This document shows, piece after piece, positions 1-9,135 of a stretch of DNA of 64,000 bases. Position 1 is the first letter of the stretch. Every line of letters starts with the position of its first letter. Both the position numbers and the translations under genes were made by a program. The notes beneath the pieces are model-generated. The model was not told where the DNA came from. It searched no databases and saw only the letters and a program-made list of their open reading frames with translations. Origin of the DNA: Tretioscincus oriximinensis. Its lineage: Eukaryota > Chordata > Lepidosauria > Squamata > Gymnophthalmidae. The stretch covers positions 1,372,106 to 1,436,105 of the forward strand of contig JAJVDF010000248.1 of the NCBI GenBank assembly GCA_022410635.1, given 5' to 3'.

Positions 1-1849
1 TTATTTATAATGTTTAATCAGAGAAAGGATATTAGTATTATTTCTTAAAAACTGGAAGGCCTTGATTGATTTTAAAGATTTAAAAACATGATGTCTTGAT
101 TTTGGAATCTGATAATTACAAAATCTGAATTGCTGAATGAAGGACTGGACATCTCATAGACCAGACTAAAGATAAGTGTAGGAAGGCCTCAGGGCAGATA
201 TACTCAGGATACTGTGGATTGCTCATTTCAGACATATTCCAATCTATAGGAAATGTCTTTGAAAATAGGTCTAGCCCAAAAAGAGCCAGGTTGAGAACTT
301 TAGTTTCTGTGTTTGTTTGGAGTCTCTGAGGACTCTCTGGAAACCGTAGCTTTCTAAGAAACTGTTTAGGTGAGAATACAAGAGGAGAAACAGAAAGAAT
401 ACATCCAAAAAAATACATCTCAAAAAAAAATTACTTATAGATGTTTTTAACTACAGTATCTGGACACTTGTTAAGAATCTTTCTTCGCCAAAAATTACAG
501 ATCAAATAATTTTTTATCCTATCTTCAAACCTGCCAAAGGTTTGAAGAATAAACAAAGGGATCTTACCAACAGGAAAGACAAGGTTGAGGAAGGTTCGTA
601 CAAAGAGGGAAAGATCTGAGAAGACAGAGAAGAGCAGACTTTGATGGAGTCATAAGCAGTGTAAGGATGTCCTAGTGAACAGAAATGTCCAAGAAGGGAG
701 GGAGATTTTTGAAGGAAATTCTAAAGTAAGGTTAAAACTAAAGTAACTAAAGTAATGGTGTGTGTCAGATAAAGGAGTAAACCTTAAAACTATTCCCTAG
801 ATGCTGAAGGCATTGTAAACTGCACCACGTGTCTATATCCATTAAAAATACAAAGTTTTATCCATTTTTATGTAGTAAACATTATTTAACAATTCTTATA
901 AGAAGGAACAAACATCTAAGGAGACCAGGGTGGATAAACATAGGACTTGCTAAACTTGCTAAAAACAAAATGTTTAAGAAAAGGAAGGAGGAGGATTTAT
1001 CTAAGATAGAATATAATGCAGTCAGCAGAAATTGCAAGACAAGAAAACAGAAAAGTTGAAATGCAGAAATAAGTGAGGCTTGCAAGATATCAAAATCTGC
1101 AAAAATGTGATTTATGTATCATATAAAAGTAAAAGTAGAATATGGCATAGGACTTTTACGGAGAGAGAATTATGAATTTGTAGAACAAAATATAGAAGGA
1201 TGGTCCTGAGGGAACATTTAACTAACTAAAGTTAATTCAAGCCTCCAGCCCCTGAGGAACTACATCCTAGAGTGCTGAAGGAAAGCAAGTCAAAATTTCG
1301 TATAGAAATTATACTATTGCCAGAGATTTATTATATTCATGCACCTGCGCTTTAGTATAGGCAACAATTTGAATCAGATTTGTATCACAGGAAAGCCATA
1401 TTGTTACCTATTTAGAAATAAATTGATTTATCTGAGCCCCAGAGCAGAATTATCCACAAATAGGCTATAATCAGTTTGAGATAGTTATTGACAGATAAGA
1501 TTCTGGGAAGTTCAGATTCCTTCTTTTGTTTAGTTTGTCTAGGTGTAAGATTAAATATCTGTAAATAATTTGTAAGCTAAAGCTGTCAATCCAGCCAGCC
1601 CAAAGAGCTTATCTATTTTTAGCTTTGCAATAGATTCATATAATTCCAATATGGATGAATTAAAATTATTCCATATTAGTATAGTTGCTAATAAAATTGC
1701 ATCATGGAAGCTTTTAGTCCTTGCTAACTGAAAGAAACAGACAGTACCATGAGTTTTGTTGGCTATGACTACTTCATAGATGACGCAATATTTTCCTTTA
1801 AGTAAGCAAGACCAGTTTCATAACGATCTCAAGATCGTGTCAAACATAG
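1..1849. other. AT-rich intergenic DNA, nothing recognised
   Basis: I see no gene, RNA gene or recognisable repeat here. Open frames are short (100 codons or fewer), lack family motifs and look like chance. The stretch is AT-rich with no CpG clustering. Confidence 0.5.
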
Positions 1850-1940
1850 TGTCAGGGTGGTTCTGACATATTTGGATCGGCACATTATGTATTNTACTCA
1901 CCTGAGGTAATATGGATTTATAGGTGAATGTTTAAACCTG
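1850..1940 (+). repeat. LTR-like direct repeat, left copy
   Basis: This block starts TGTCAGGGTGG and matches 2986-3077 in order, including CTGACATATTTGGAT, CACCTGAGGTAATATG and GAATGTTT. It is best read as the end-piece of the 5' LTR of the gypsy relic. The far end of the LTR could not be fixed. Confidence 0.6.
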
Positions 1941-2985
1941 ATGTAATCCAGGACAGTGAACCCAGGGTTTTCGTACGCTGAAGACATGTTTCACCAGAGC
2001 AAGTGTTGGCTCACCCAGATCCCACCCGGCCTTTTGAAGTGCAAGTGGGCCATCTGACGCTGCTGGGAGCCTGCACCCCTGCACCTACATTTCCAGGACG
2101 TTTGATGCTACGGAGCCCATCTGAGAGAAGGAGGTGTCGTCCTATTGGGAATTAGAAACTTGGCAACACTGGCTATTGGGGGCCACCACACCATTCCAGG
2201 TTCTGACAGACCACAAGAACCTGGAAGCGCTACCCACTCCACAAAAGCTGTCTGCCAAGCAATTGTGGTGGGCACAGTACTTCCAACATTTTAACTTTAC
2301 CTTATGCTACGTCCTGGGCCATAAGAACCTTTAAGCCTTGTTCCTGCCTGCCCCAGAATGACAGCAAAGGGGTTGTGGTTGTGGACATGCAGTTCACCTA
2401 TGGTGCTTACCAGGCGAATGGCACAAAGACAGAGAGGGGGACTTACCCCTGGACTTTAAAGATGCTTTGGCTTCTTATCCCTGGGCATGGGACCATGCTG
2501 CTGAGTTGAACTGGATGGCTGGGCCTTGAAAGGCAATATTTTTTTGTCTCAGAGATACTATGCAAACCATCCTGGCTACGTGCTATGGGGACAAAGGGGC
2601 TGGATGTTTTGTCTTCCTCATTTCTTGACACCTTTTACTGTTAAAATTGGGGTGGTAGCTGTGGAACTCAAACTTCCCATTCATTACAAAATCCACTGAG
2701 TATTTCATGTCAGTTTGTTGAAACCAGCCCATAACAGGCTCCCACTGTCATTCGTACCTTCCTCAGTCTTTGTGGATAGCCAAGATCATTTTAAGGTCCA
2801 GGAGATTGGGGACACTTGGCTTCGGAAGGGGTGGTTGCAGTATTTCATGCTATGGAAGCAGTTGCCTGCCATGGAGTTTTGCTGGGTAGATGCTGCAGAC
2901 ATTAGTGCCCTGCATCTTATCTAGAAGTTTCATGAACAGTACCCACACAAGCTGGGAGAGGTGGGTTGAGCTTGGGAGGGCAGGA

Positions 2986-3077
2986 TGTCAGGATGGTCCT
3001 GACATATTTGGATTTATACATTATATATTACACTTACCTGAGGTAATATGTGTATATAGTTGAATGTTTGATGTTGT
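2986..3077 (+). repeat. LTR-like direct repeat, right copy (3' LTR start)
   Basis: The block begins TGTCAGGATGGTCCTGACA, itself an almost perfect palindrome, directly after a purine-rich tract. It is the partner of 1850-1940. The LTR probably runs further right, but I cannot place its end. Confidence 0.6.
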
Positions 3078-3119
3078 CTCAGACAGCTTCGGCTGAGGGC
3101 TTTCACTGCAGATCAGAAT

Positions 3120-3200
3120 AAGACACCACTAAAAACTGAAACAAGTCAGTTCAAAATTATAAGACACCACTAAAAACTCCACAAGTCAGTTCAAAATTAT
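3120..3200. repeat. 40-bp tandem duplication
   Basis: Two head-to-tail copies (3120-3160 and 3161-3200) share AAGACACCACTAAAAACT and ACAAGTCAGTTCAAAATTAT and differ at only a few bases. It is a recent local duplication, possibly inside the gypsy 3' LTR. Confidence 0.85.
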
Positions 3201-3518
3201 AGCTTGTATAGCAATGGCTGCTTTTCCATGACGTGCAACTGCAGCATGTGCTAGGCCAAATCACAAGTATTACCCTGGAAGCAGGGCACATGGCCCCTAG
3301 TTACACCTAAGTTTTAGTCCAGCTTTAGTCCACTTTCAAAAGAAGAAGGCACATTAGCAAATAGACAAGGTATTCTCTCTTTGGCATTATCTGACACAGA
3401 AATCCCATCTTTGGTTTAGATAATATGGAAAGAAAATTACTATTCATTTTGCTTGTTGTATGCTTCCATTCTGAAAGTGAACTGAAAGTGGATTAAAAAT
3501 TACCTGCTAACTTCATTT

Positions 3519-3697
3519 TCAGAGAAATAGCCGTGTTAGTCTAGTAGAAAGTCCAGCAAAGGAGCTAGTAGCACTTTGAGACTAACTTGAGAAAAGTGGG
3601 TGGCATAAGCATCTGAAGAAGTAGACATGTCTACGAAAGCCTATGCCACCTACTTTTCTCAAGTTAGTATCAAAGTGCTACTAGCTCCTCTGCTAAC
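3519..3697. mobile_element. Palindromic MITE with 56-bp arms
   Basis: Positions 3554-3610 and 3639-3694 are nearly perfect inverted repeats. The centre holds GTAGACATGTCTAC (3621-3634), a perfect 14-bp palindrome. The left end contains CCGTGTTAGTCTAGTAGAAA and GTAGCACTTTGAGACTAAC, a block that recurs in partial form at 22284-22412, 5083-5178, 4162-4240 and 62065-62135. This fits a non-autonomous DNA transposon family. No coding capacity. Confidence 0.7.
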
Positions 3698-4161
3698 TTC
3701 ATGTAACCCATCTCACTTCCTCACAGACTTCAAAGCTGGAGAATTAAAATACCTAAGTTTCAAAGTGGCTGTAAAACTCAGTTTTGGCACACCTCAAAAT
3801 AGGACATTCTGGAATTTAGTATAAATAGTTCTTGTGGCTGTCTTCCATCTTGACTGGGGTGACAAGTGTCAGCCCCAGAGAGTGACCGAGAACATCAAGA
3901 TTATGCCCCTGAGGATGCTTGTAATCTCTTTGAAATGAGCTATTTGCCCAGGAATGTTGCCAGCATGAAGATATTACGAACTTCTGGACTCCACTGGACT
4001 CTTCATCTACTTGNGGGTGCAACAACTATTGTGCAATATGTGTTGCTTTTATACAGTTGGCAGAATATTACTTCATTTGTTTAATGCAATCCTGAAAACC
4101 TCCAGGAATGTAAATTGCTCTGGCATACTTGGCCTCTCCTCAACAGTGCTTCTCTCTTAAT

Positions 4162-4240
4162 TTTTTGAGAAGTAGACTTTTCTACAAAAAAGCAAAACTC
4201 ATCTTCTTGTTAGCTTTAAAGTGATACTAGATTCTCATGC
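4162..4240. mobile_element. Fragment of the palindromic MITE family
   Basis: The fragment contains GAAGTAGACTTTTCTACAAAA and then TGTTAGCTTTAAAGTGATACTAG. These are degenerate versions of the blocks in the 3519-3697 element. Confidence 0.45.
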
Positions 4241-4324
4241 TAGAAATTTTAATCAAGACTAGCATCATCTTGATTAATTTGGTTGACTGTGTTTTACAGC
4301 TGACGTCAGTTGACTGGATCTCCA

Positions 4325-4980
4325 TACCTTTTTTTTAAAAAAAAATAGTTTTTATTGATTTTAATAACAGAAATAAAATGATTTCGTGTTACAGACAAAC
4401 ATACAACAACATACAAAAACAGAAACCACATGTATCCCCCCTCCTCCTCCCTCTACCCCATGGACCAGAATCAGGATTGGCAAGACCAGATTTAAACAGT
4501 CAACCTAATCTTTTGTATAAGCGCTATAGTCTCCTTCANTATTATGTTAACATCTAACAGTCTCATTCTCTTTTCCCTCATTGCATCTTGCAAAATTATC
4601 TCTGAGATGTAGCCGTACCATGATTGAACCGTCCATCTGTTCTTATCCTTCCATTCCCAGGCTACTACTATATGGGCTGCCAAAATACCATATTTTATAA
4701 TATTGGCCACATCTAGATTTCAATTAATCAAATCTATTCTATTCATAATCCAGAATGCGGTAGTTGAGGGGATGTCCACCCCCATAATAAATTTAAGTTC
4801 TTCTTGAACCATATTTCTAAATGTGACCAATTCAGGACATACAGTCCACATATGTAAATAAGTCCCAGGTATGGAACAACTTAATTGGCTAATATTGAAG
4901 GGGACTCCAGTATTAGAAAACAGATTTAATCTTTTTACTGGCAACATTTTCAAGTAGTTTGCTAAATTCCCTTCCATGCC
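4325..4980 (-). mobile_element. L1 LINE 3' fragment (ORF2 C-terminus)
   Basis: The minus strand encodes the end of an L1 ORF2 protein. At 4720-4977 it has the block GTYLHMWTVCPELVTFRNMV, corresponding to the C-terminal H-x-W-x-C-P segment of L1, and at 4492-4710 the ILAAHIVVAWEWK block. The left edge is T-rich (4327-4347), matching an A-rich 3' tail on the minus strand. It is 5'-truncated and carries stops. Confidence 0.7.
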
Positions 4981-5082
4981 TTAAACCCCTTAAAGGCATA
5001 TAGAAGAATGCACAAAATAGGCTGTGGGGCATTTATTTTTAATTTGGCTCAGATCTAAAATGCTCACAAGGATATGTGCATT

Positions 5083-5178
5083 TGAAGAAGTGCACATACA
5101 GTTGTCTACAAAAGCTTATGCTCCCTATTTTTTCCTTGTTAGTCCCTAAAGTGCTATGAAACCCCTTGTTAGATTCTC
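5083..5178. mobile_element. Fragment of the palindromic MITE family
   Basis: The fragment contains TTTGAAGAAGTGCACATACA, GTCTACAAAAGCTTATGC and TTGTTAGTCCCTAAAGTGCT. These parallel the right half of the 3519-3697 element. Confidence 0.5.
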
Positions 5179-5261
5179 AGTCAGAAATATGTTATAGGGT
5201 TGGTGATTTGCCACTCATAGCTGCACCAAATTTTCACCAGCGTTTGTAAAGACTACTGAAT

Positions 5262-5935
5262 TTAACTGTTTATGGCTTTGACTTCAAACTTTATTATCAG
5301 CTGGTCTGAGATTTTGATATGCAGTAACAGAAAGATGTAAGCAAGTAAAAAAGGGGAAGGGACATTCCACTCCCAAAACAGGGAAATGGCCAAAAAGGCT
5401 TGGTTGCTGGAACTACAAACACATAAATTGATATACAAATAATGTAACAACATTCAGCTATCATATAACTGTATAGTTTACTCACTTTCCAGTTGTCCAA
5501 GCAATACGTATCTGCCAATTTAACCTTACGAAAAAGTTTCTGAAGGGCCAACATAGTGGAAAAAGTCATGCCTAGGGGTGGGTATAAATGAGAGGCCTTT
5601 AGCAAAAACCTCCCTTTCGGTCTTGGTATAAGGAAATATTGACTATCTGGTCCTGTCCCATCTGTTTTTTTTATACAGCGTTCTGCAATCTTGAGGATGT
5701 TCTTCCCACTAGAATCTACTTGGGCTTGATTCAAGAGCCAACCCTTCTTTGATTACTCTGACCTGAAATATCTGGATTTAGGGATTTTTACTTATGGGGT
5801 TAAAAATGGATTTTGGTTTCAAAGGTGGAAATTCCATCGGATTATCCCTACGAGCATCATCCTTATACACAAACCTATCTCCCATTTTAACCTTATGTTT
5901 ATGCATAGTTCCAGCAACCAAGCCTCAGTACCAGA
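5262..5935 (-). mobile_element. Tentative Penelope-like retroelement relic
   Basis: The minus strand has the longest non-LTR, non-LINE open stretch in this part (145 codons, 5297-5734). A second piece from about 5910 reads MGDRFVYKDDARRDNP. In another frame, EREVFAKGLSFIPTPRHDFF occurs. The KGLSFIPTP block resembles the N-terminal region upstream of the reverse transcriptase in Penelope-like elements, as I recall it. Frames are shifted, so it is dead. It could also be a different retroelement. Confidence 0.4.
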
Positions 5936-6188
5936 AGAAAATAGTCCGCGGTTTTTATTAGATTTGGACTTAACTTTTATCTGTTATATTGGAACACACT
6001 ATATTTGGTATCAAGTTTGGTATGGAGTTTGAAGAGACTTTTGGTTCAAGAACTATTTTACGAATTATATGCTTTTACACTAAAATATATTCTTACATGC
6101 ACAGTGACTGGATTCTGACTTGTTTATTCTACACTCAGACCTTTTTGGGCACTGTCATGTTTGGGGAGTGGGAGGTTCCCCCCACCTC

Positions 6189-6193
<5 letters not shown>

Positions 6194-6220
<27 letters not shown>

Positions 6221-6221
6221 T
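6194..6221. repeat. (TG)n microsatellite
   Basis: About 14 uninterrupted TG units. Confidence 0.95.
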
Positions 6222-6420
6222 TCCCCTTATGATTACTTAGACCTCCATTTTGGCCTGATTTAAGTACCTTTTGTGTTAAAAGTGTATGTGTGTGACCAGG
6301 GCTGACATTAATCTAATTCCTGAGCTAATTCGAAGCCATCTAAGCTTAAAAGCTTCATCAGAGTTAGAGAATGCCAAAAGAAAACTGCTTTGGCACTTTG
6401 CTGATGTGTTTCGTCACTTT

Positions 6421-6568
6421 GGCTGCATCCACACACCACTTATTTATTTCACTACATTTGGATAGTTCACAATAGAGCATCGTGTGGACTGATTTACTCC
6501 AGAATATCCGTCCTTTATTGTGGAATATCCAATTATAGTGGAATAAGTAAGCGATGTGTTTATGCAGC
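6421..6568. mobile_element. TIR element family B, copy 1
   Basis: The ends are GGCTGCATCCACACACC and a degenerate complement (GATGTGTTTATGCAGC). The interior has paired TTTATTCC/GGAATA blocks such as TCCAGAATATCC and TGTGGAATATCC. Other copies lie at 9151-9273 and 54752-54877. It is non-coding, a MITE-sized element of about 150 bp. Confidence 0.7.
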
Positions 6569-6865
6569 ATTTTAAACTGGGTGGAAATGTAGGTCTTACG
6601 AGGTGTCTTAAGGAATTTCACCACTCGCGCAGGTTTGGGATTCGGGACTGTGGAAGAGAATCGGGAGGGTGCGCACGGGTCCCCAGCACGTGATGAAAAG
6701 GGGGCATTCTCACGACCAGGGTGGGGGACTCATTCTGCTCTTTAAAAACGACGCCGGAGAGAAGCGGCAGCAGCCGGCAACACGTCGAGAAATCAGCTCG
6801 CCAGGCAGCGTTTCGGAATCGGACGATCCGGGTCAGCAAGGAGGACGCGTGACAGGGAGACCGTG

Positions 6866-7044
6866 GCCGCATCCACACGGAGCCTTATTCTGGGTCGCAT
6901 CTTGGGACAGAGCTTGGCCATCCACGTGCCAGTATAGACTATGGCAGGCCCCATTCGGGGCCTGCCATAGTCTACACTACCACGTGGTTGGCAGGCTCCT
7001 ATTCCGAGGGGCAGCCCAGGATAAGGCTCCGTGCGGATGNAGCC
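6866..7044 (-). mobile_element. TIR element family A, copy 1 (upstream of exon 1)
   Basis: The ends are GCATCCACACGGAGCCTTAT and the complement ATAAGGCTCCGTGCGGATG. The middle is a palindrome around TATGGCAGGCCCCATTCGGG. The copy at 8100-8275 reads as the reverse complement of this one, so the two flank SRD5A2 exon 1 as an inverted pair. It is non-coding, about 180 bp, with MITE-like structure. Confidence 0.8.
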
Positions 7045-7240
7045 CGTGAGAAGCTATTCGAAAGCATGAATTGCAAGAAATTGCAACTGACTGCAAGGAG
7101 ATACATGGGAACCACCACAGCCTGGTGGGGAAGACAGAATGGAAGCCTTCGGGCAAAATATATCCTTGTAAGCCGCTTTGCGTCCCTTTGAAAGGTGAGA
7201 AAAGCGGGGTATAAGAACCCAGTTCTTCTTCTTCTCCTTC
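7045..7240 (+). mobile_element. Short retroposon tail, copy 1
   Basis: About 190 bp closely match 15600-15835. Shared blocks are ATTGCAAGAAATTGCAACTG, GGGAACCACCACAGCCTGG and TTGTAAGCCGCTTTG, and both copies end in a CTT-rich microsatellite. This is the 3' part of a SINE or LINE. It sits directly upstream of the SRD5A2 first exon, so it may contribute 5' UTR or promoter sequence. Confidence 0.6.
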
Positions 7241-7463
7241 CATGCGAAGAGAGGGCGCGGGGGAGGTGTTGGAGACGCCGAGGACCTGTGAAGAGCCGTG
7301 GATCTGTGGCCTCCCCTGGCCCCCGCCGCCCGCCCCTCCTCTGGCTCCCGCCTAAGCCGGCCCTCCCCTCCCCAGGCTCCCCCTCCGCCTCAGGACACAA
7401 GAAGGCGGCGGCTGCCCTATTAATGGCCGCGCTGCCCCAGCCGCCCCACCTGTACCGGCACCC

Positions 7464-7488
7464 CGCCGCCGCCGCCGCCGCCGCCGCC
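7464..7488 (+). repeat. (GCC)n just before the SRD5A2 start codon
   Basis: Eight uninterrupted GCC triplets end six bases before the ATG at 7494. This GC-rich stretch is presumed to be in the 5' UTR. Confidence 0.9.
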
Positions 7489-7493
7489 AGAGC

Positions 7494-7912
7494 ATGCCGT
7501 GCTTCCCGGAGCTGGTCGCGAGCCTCAGCCTCGGCATGGTCGCCATGGGGCTCATGCACCTGTGGTCTTCCGAGGACTCCGCCGTCCTCCCTCAGTACGG
7601 GAAGAAGGAAGAGCTGCAAAAAGCGGGCGGCGGCGTCGAGGCCTCCGAGTCCCAGGGGAAGGCAGAGGGCAACGGGGCCGCGAAGGAGAAGAAGTCGCCC
7701 GGTCGGCGTCGCCTCGCGGCGCTTCACCTACCCGCCAGGAGCGCCTGGTTCTTGATGGAGCTGCCTGCCGTCCTGGTGCCCGCCGCCTTCCTCCTGCTGG
7801 CAGCAGCGCCGCCGCCGCCGCCGCGCCACGACCACCGCTTGGCCGCCGCCCCCGTCGCTCCGCTGGGCTGCAAACTGCTGGGCGGCATGTTCTGCGGCCA
7901 CTATGGCTACAG
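7494..7912 (+). CDS. SRD5A2: Steroid 5-alpha-reductase 2, coding exon 1
   Basis: SRD5A2 is an NADPH-dependent endoplasmic-reticulum membrane enzyme that reduces the 4,5 double bond of testosterone and related steroids, giving dihydrotestosterone. This exon encodes residues 1-140 (codon 140 split, phase 2, donor AG|GTATTG). The ATG at 7494 has A at -3 and gives an N-terminus of the family's usual length up to the YGK motif (residues 35-37). LPARSAWFLMELP (79-91) and the CGHYGYR end (134-140) match the family. Glu89 and Tyr137 correspond to human Glu57 and Tyr91, the catalytic-site pair. The oddity is about 46 extra residues: about 30 charged or Gly/Ala-rich residues between YGK and LPAR, and about 14 Ala/Pro-rich residues (103-123) between the second and third membrane segments. 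SRD5A1 is a worse match than SRD5A2 over exons 2-5. Confidence 0.92.
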
Positions 7913-8099
7913 GTATTGGGCGGAGGGAGCGGGCGGAGATCCGGCGGGCGCGCTGGGGCTAAGGCTGCTGGGGGTGNGCTGCCCCGCTGTCATTGCAGGC
8001 GCGCACGACGGCGGCCGAAGCGGCGCTCTCGGTTCAATCTGGCGCGCGAATNTCGGCGCCTTTTTGATTGGTTTTCCGAATCCCGACTAGTCTGACATA

Positions 8100-8275
8100 G
8101 GCTGCATCCACACGGAGCTTGATCCTGGGCTCTCCCTCGGAATAGGAGCCTGCCAACCGCACGCTAGTGTAGACTATGGCAGGCCCCGGTAGACCTGCCA
8201 TAATCTATACTGGCATGTGGATGGCCAAGCTCTGTCCCAAGATTTGACCCAGAATAAGGCTCCGTGTGGATGCGG
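8100..8275 (+). mobile_element. TIR element family A, copy 2 (downstream of exon 1)
   Basis: The element runs from GGCTGCATCCACACGGAGCT to AATAAGGCTCCGTGTGGATG. Internal blocks include AGTGTAGACTATGGCAGGCC and ACTGGCATGTGGATGGCCAA. It aligns to the reverse complement of 6866-7044 over its whole length. Confidence 0.8.
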
Positions 8276-8407
8276 AGGAATTGAGGCTGCTCTGATTCAA
8301 AGTGACTGAAATAATTCTAGGCTCTGACTGCAGGCCTGACGGACGTCCTTACGGCGCCAGTTCTTCTCCTTAGCCAATGTGGCCANTGGGACGACTTAGG
8401 CTACACG

Positions 8408-8767
8408 GCCCTGTCCCCACTGAGCCTTATTCTGGGTAGGCTGACCAGATGACCCTTTTTNGGGGGGGGNNGGNNNANNNCCNGNTTTTNNGNNNNNNCC
8501 NNNTTTTNCNNNNGNAAAAANNANNNNAAAAAANNNTNAAAAAAAAAAACATTTTCCTCAGCAAAACCTGTGAGGCACTCCAAAACCAGATTTCTANCCC
8601 CCAAAAATGGGGTCATCTGGTCAGCCTATGTTNTATCTTGTAACAGGATCCTACCATCTACATGCTAGTGTAGACTATCGCGGCCTGCCATAGCCTATGC
8701 TGGCATGTGGATAGCCAGGTTCTGTACCAGGATATAACCCAGAATAAGGCTCAGTGGGGACAAGGCC
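8408..8767. mobile_element. TIR element family A, copy 3, with a nested TIR element
   Basis: The outer ends are CTGTCCCCACTGAGCCTTAT and the complement ATAAGGCTCAGTGGGGACA. The interior keeps CTAGTGTAGACTATCG and GCATGTGGATAGCC. A second element (8437-8628) interrupts it near the left end. Confidence 0.75.
8437..8628. mobile_element. Nested TIR element with N-filled core
   Basis: The inverted ends are GGCTGACCAGATGACCC and GGGTCATCTGGTCAGCC, each flanked by TA, as in a TA-target transposon. The core (8461-8540) is mostly unresolved N and homopolymer, so its true length and content cannot be read. Confidence 0.65.
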
Positions 8768-9120
8768 TTTTATTTTATTTATTTATTTATTTTATTTTTA
8801 GTACTTTTATCCCGCCCTTCACCCTAAGGTCGCAGGGTGGCTTACAACATTAAAATAGCGTAACAGTTAAAAACAGTGACCCCCAAACCCTCCCCACCCA
8901 TTCACACACACCCCAGGCGTGAGCCCGGCCGGGAGGTCCACTAACTACCAAATGCCCGGGTGAAGAGGTAGGTCTTCACCAGACGACGGAATGTTAACAA
9001 AGATGTCGCCTGGCGAGCCTCAAGAGGGAGGCTATTCCATAATTGGGGGGCTACCGCTGAGAAGGCTCTTTTGCGTGCCCCAGTTGTTCAAATCACTTTC
9101 AAATGGAACATAACATCACT
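8768..9120 (-). mobile_element. L2-like LINE 3' end
   Basis: On the minus strand the element ends in a TTTATTTA-rich tail (8768-8800 on +), preceded by the CCGCCC...AAGG tail block. Further in is the C-terminal protein block common to L2-type LINEs (LWNSLP, then a F-R-R-L-x-K-T-x-L-F pattern). It is 5'-truncated. Confidence 0.65.
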
Positions 9121-9135
9121 GCAGTGGCAAGAGGT

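Larger units (their letters stand above)
1850..3085 (+). mobile_element. Ty3/gypsy chromovirus relic (RNase H and chromodomain)
   Basis: This is a decayed LTR retrotransposon with most of pol missing. At 2040-2334 the + strand encodes an RNase H piece, with a degenerate HPCTYISRTFDATE-like block followed by LTDHKNLEAL, the usual Ty3 RNase H/tether signature. At about 2660-2950 comes the integrase C-terminal VFHVSLLKP-like motif and then a chromodomain with HFKVQEI, LQYFMLW and WVDAADISALHLI, followed by an in-frame stop. The reverse transcriptase, integrase core and gag are absent. A purine-rich tract at about 2966-2985 precedes a TGTCAGG start at 2986, as expected for a polypurine tract and 3' LTR. 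A related TGTCAGG block lies at 1850. Frames are broken, so it is inactive. Confidence 0.8.
6600..8095 (+). promoter_or_regulatory. CpG island and presumed promoter of SRD5A2
   Basis: A CpG-rich stretch covers the region upstream of exon 1, the exon itself and the start of intron 1, in contrast to the AT-rich surroundings. It includes an E-box CACGTG at about 6687 and a GC-rich segment at 7240-7500. A TIR element (6866-7044) and a short retroposon tail (7045-7240) have landed inside it. No convincing TATA box sits at the expected distance from the ATG. The transcription start is not determined. Confidence 0.65.

Noticed and set aside
6999..7727. 242-codon minus-strand frame across the SRD5A2 CpG island
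   Set aside because: It is antisense to exon 1, rich in Arg/Ala/Gly from GC bias, and runs through two repeats.
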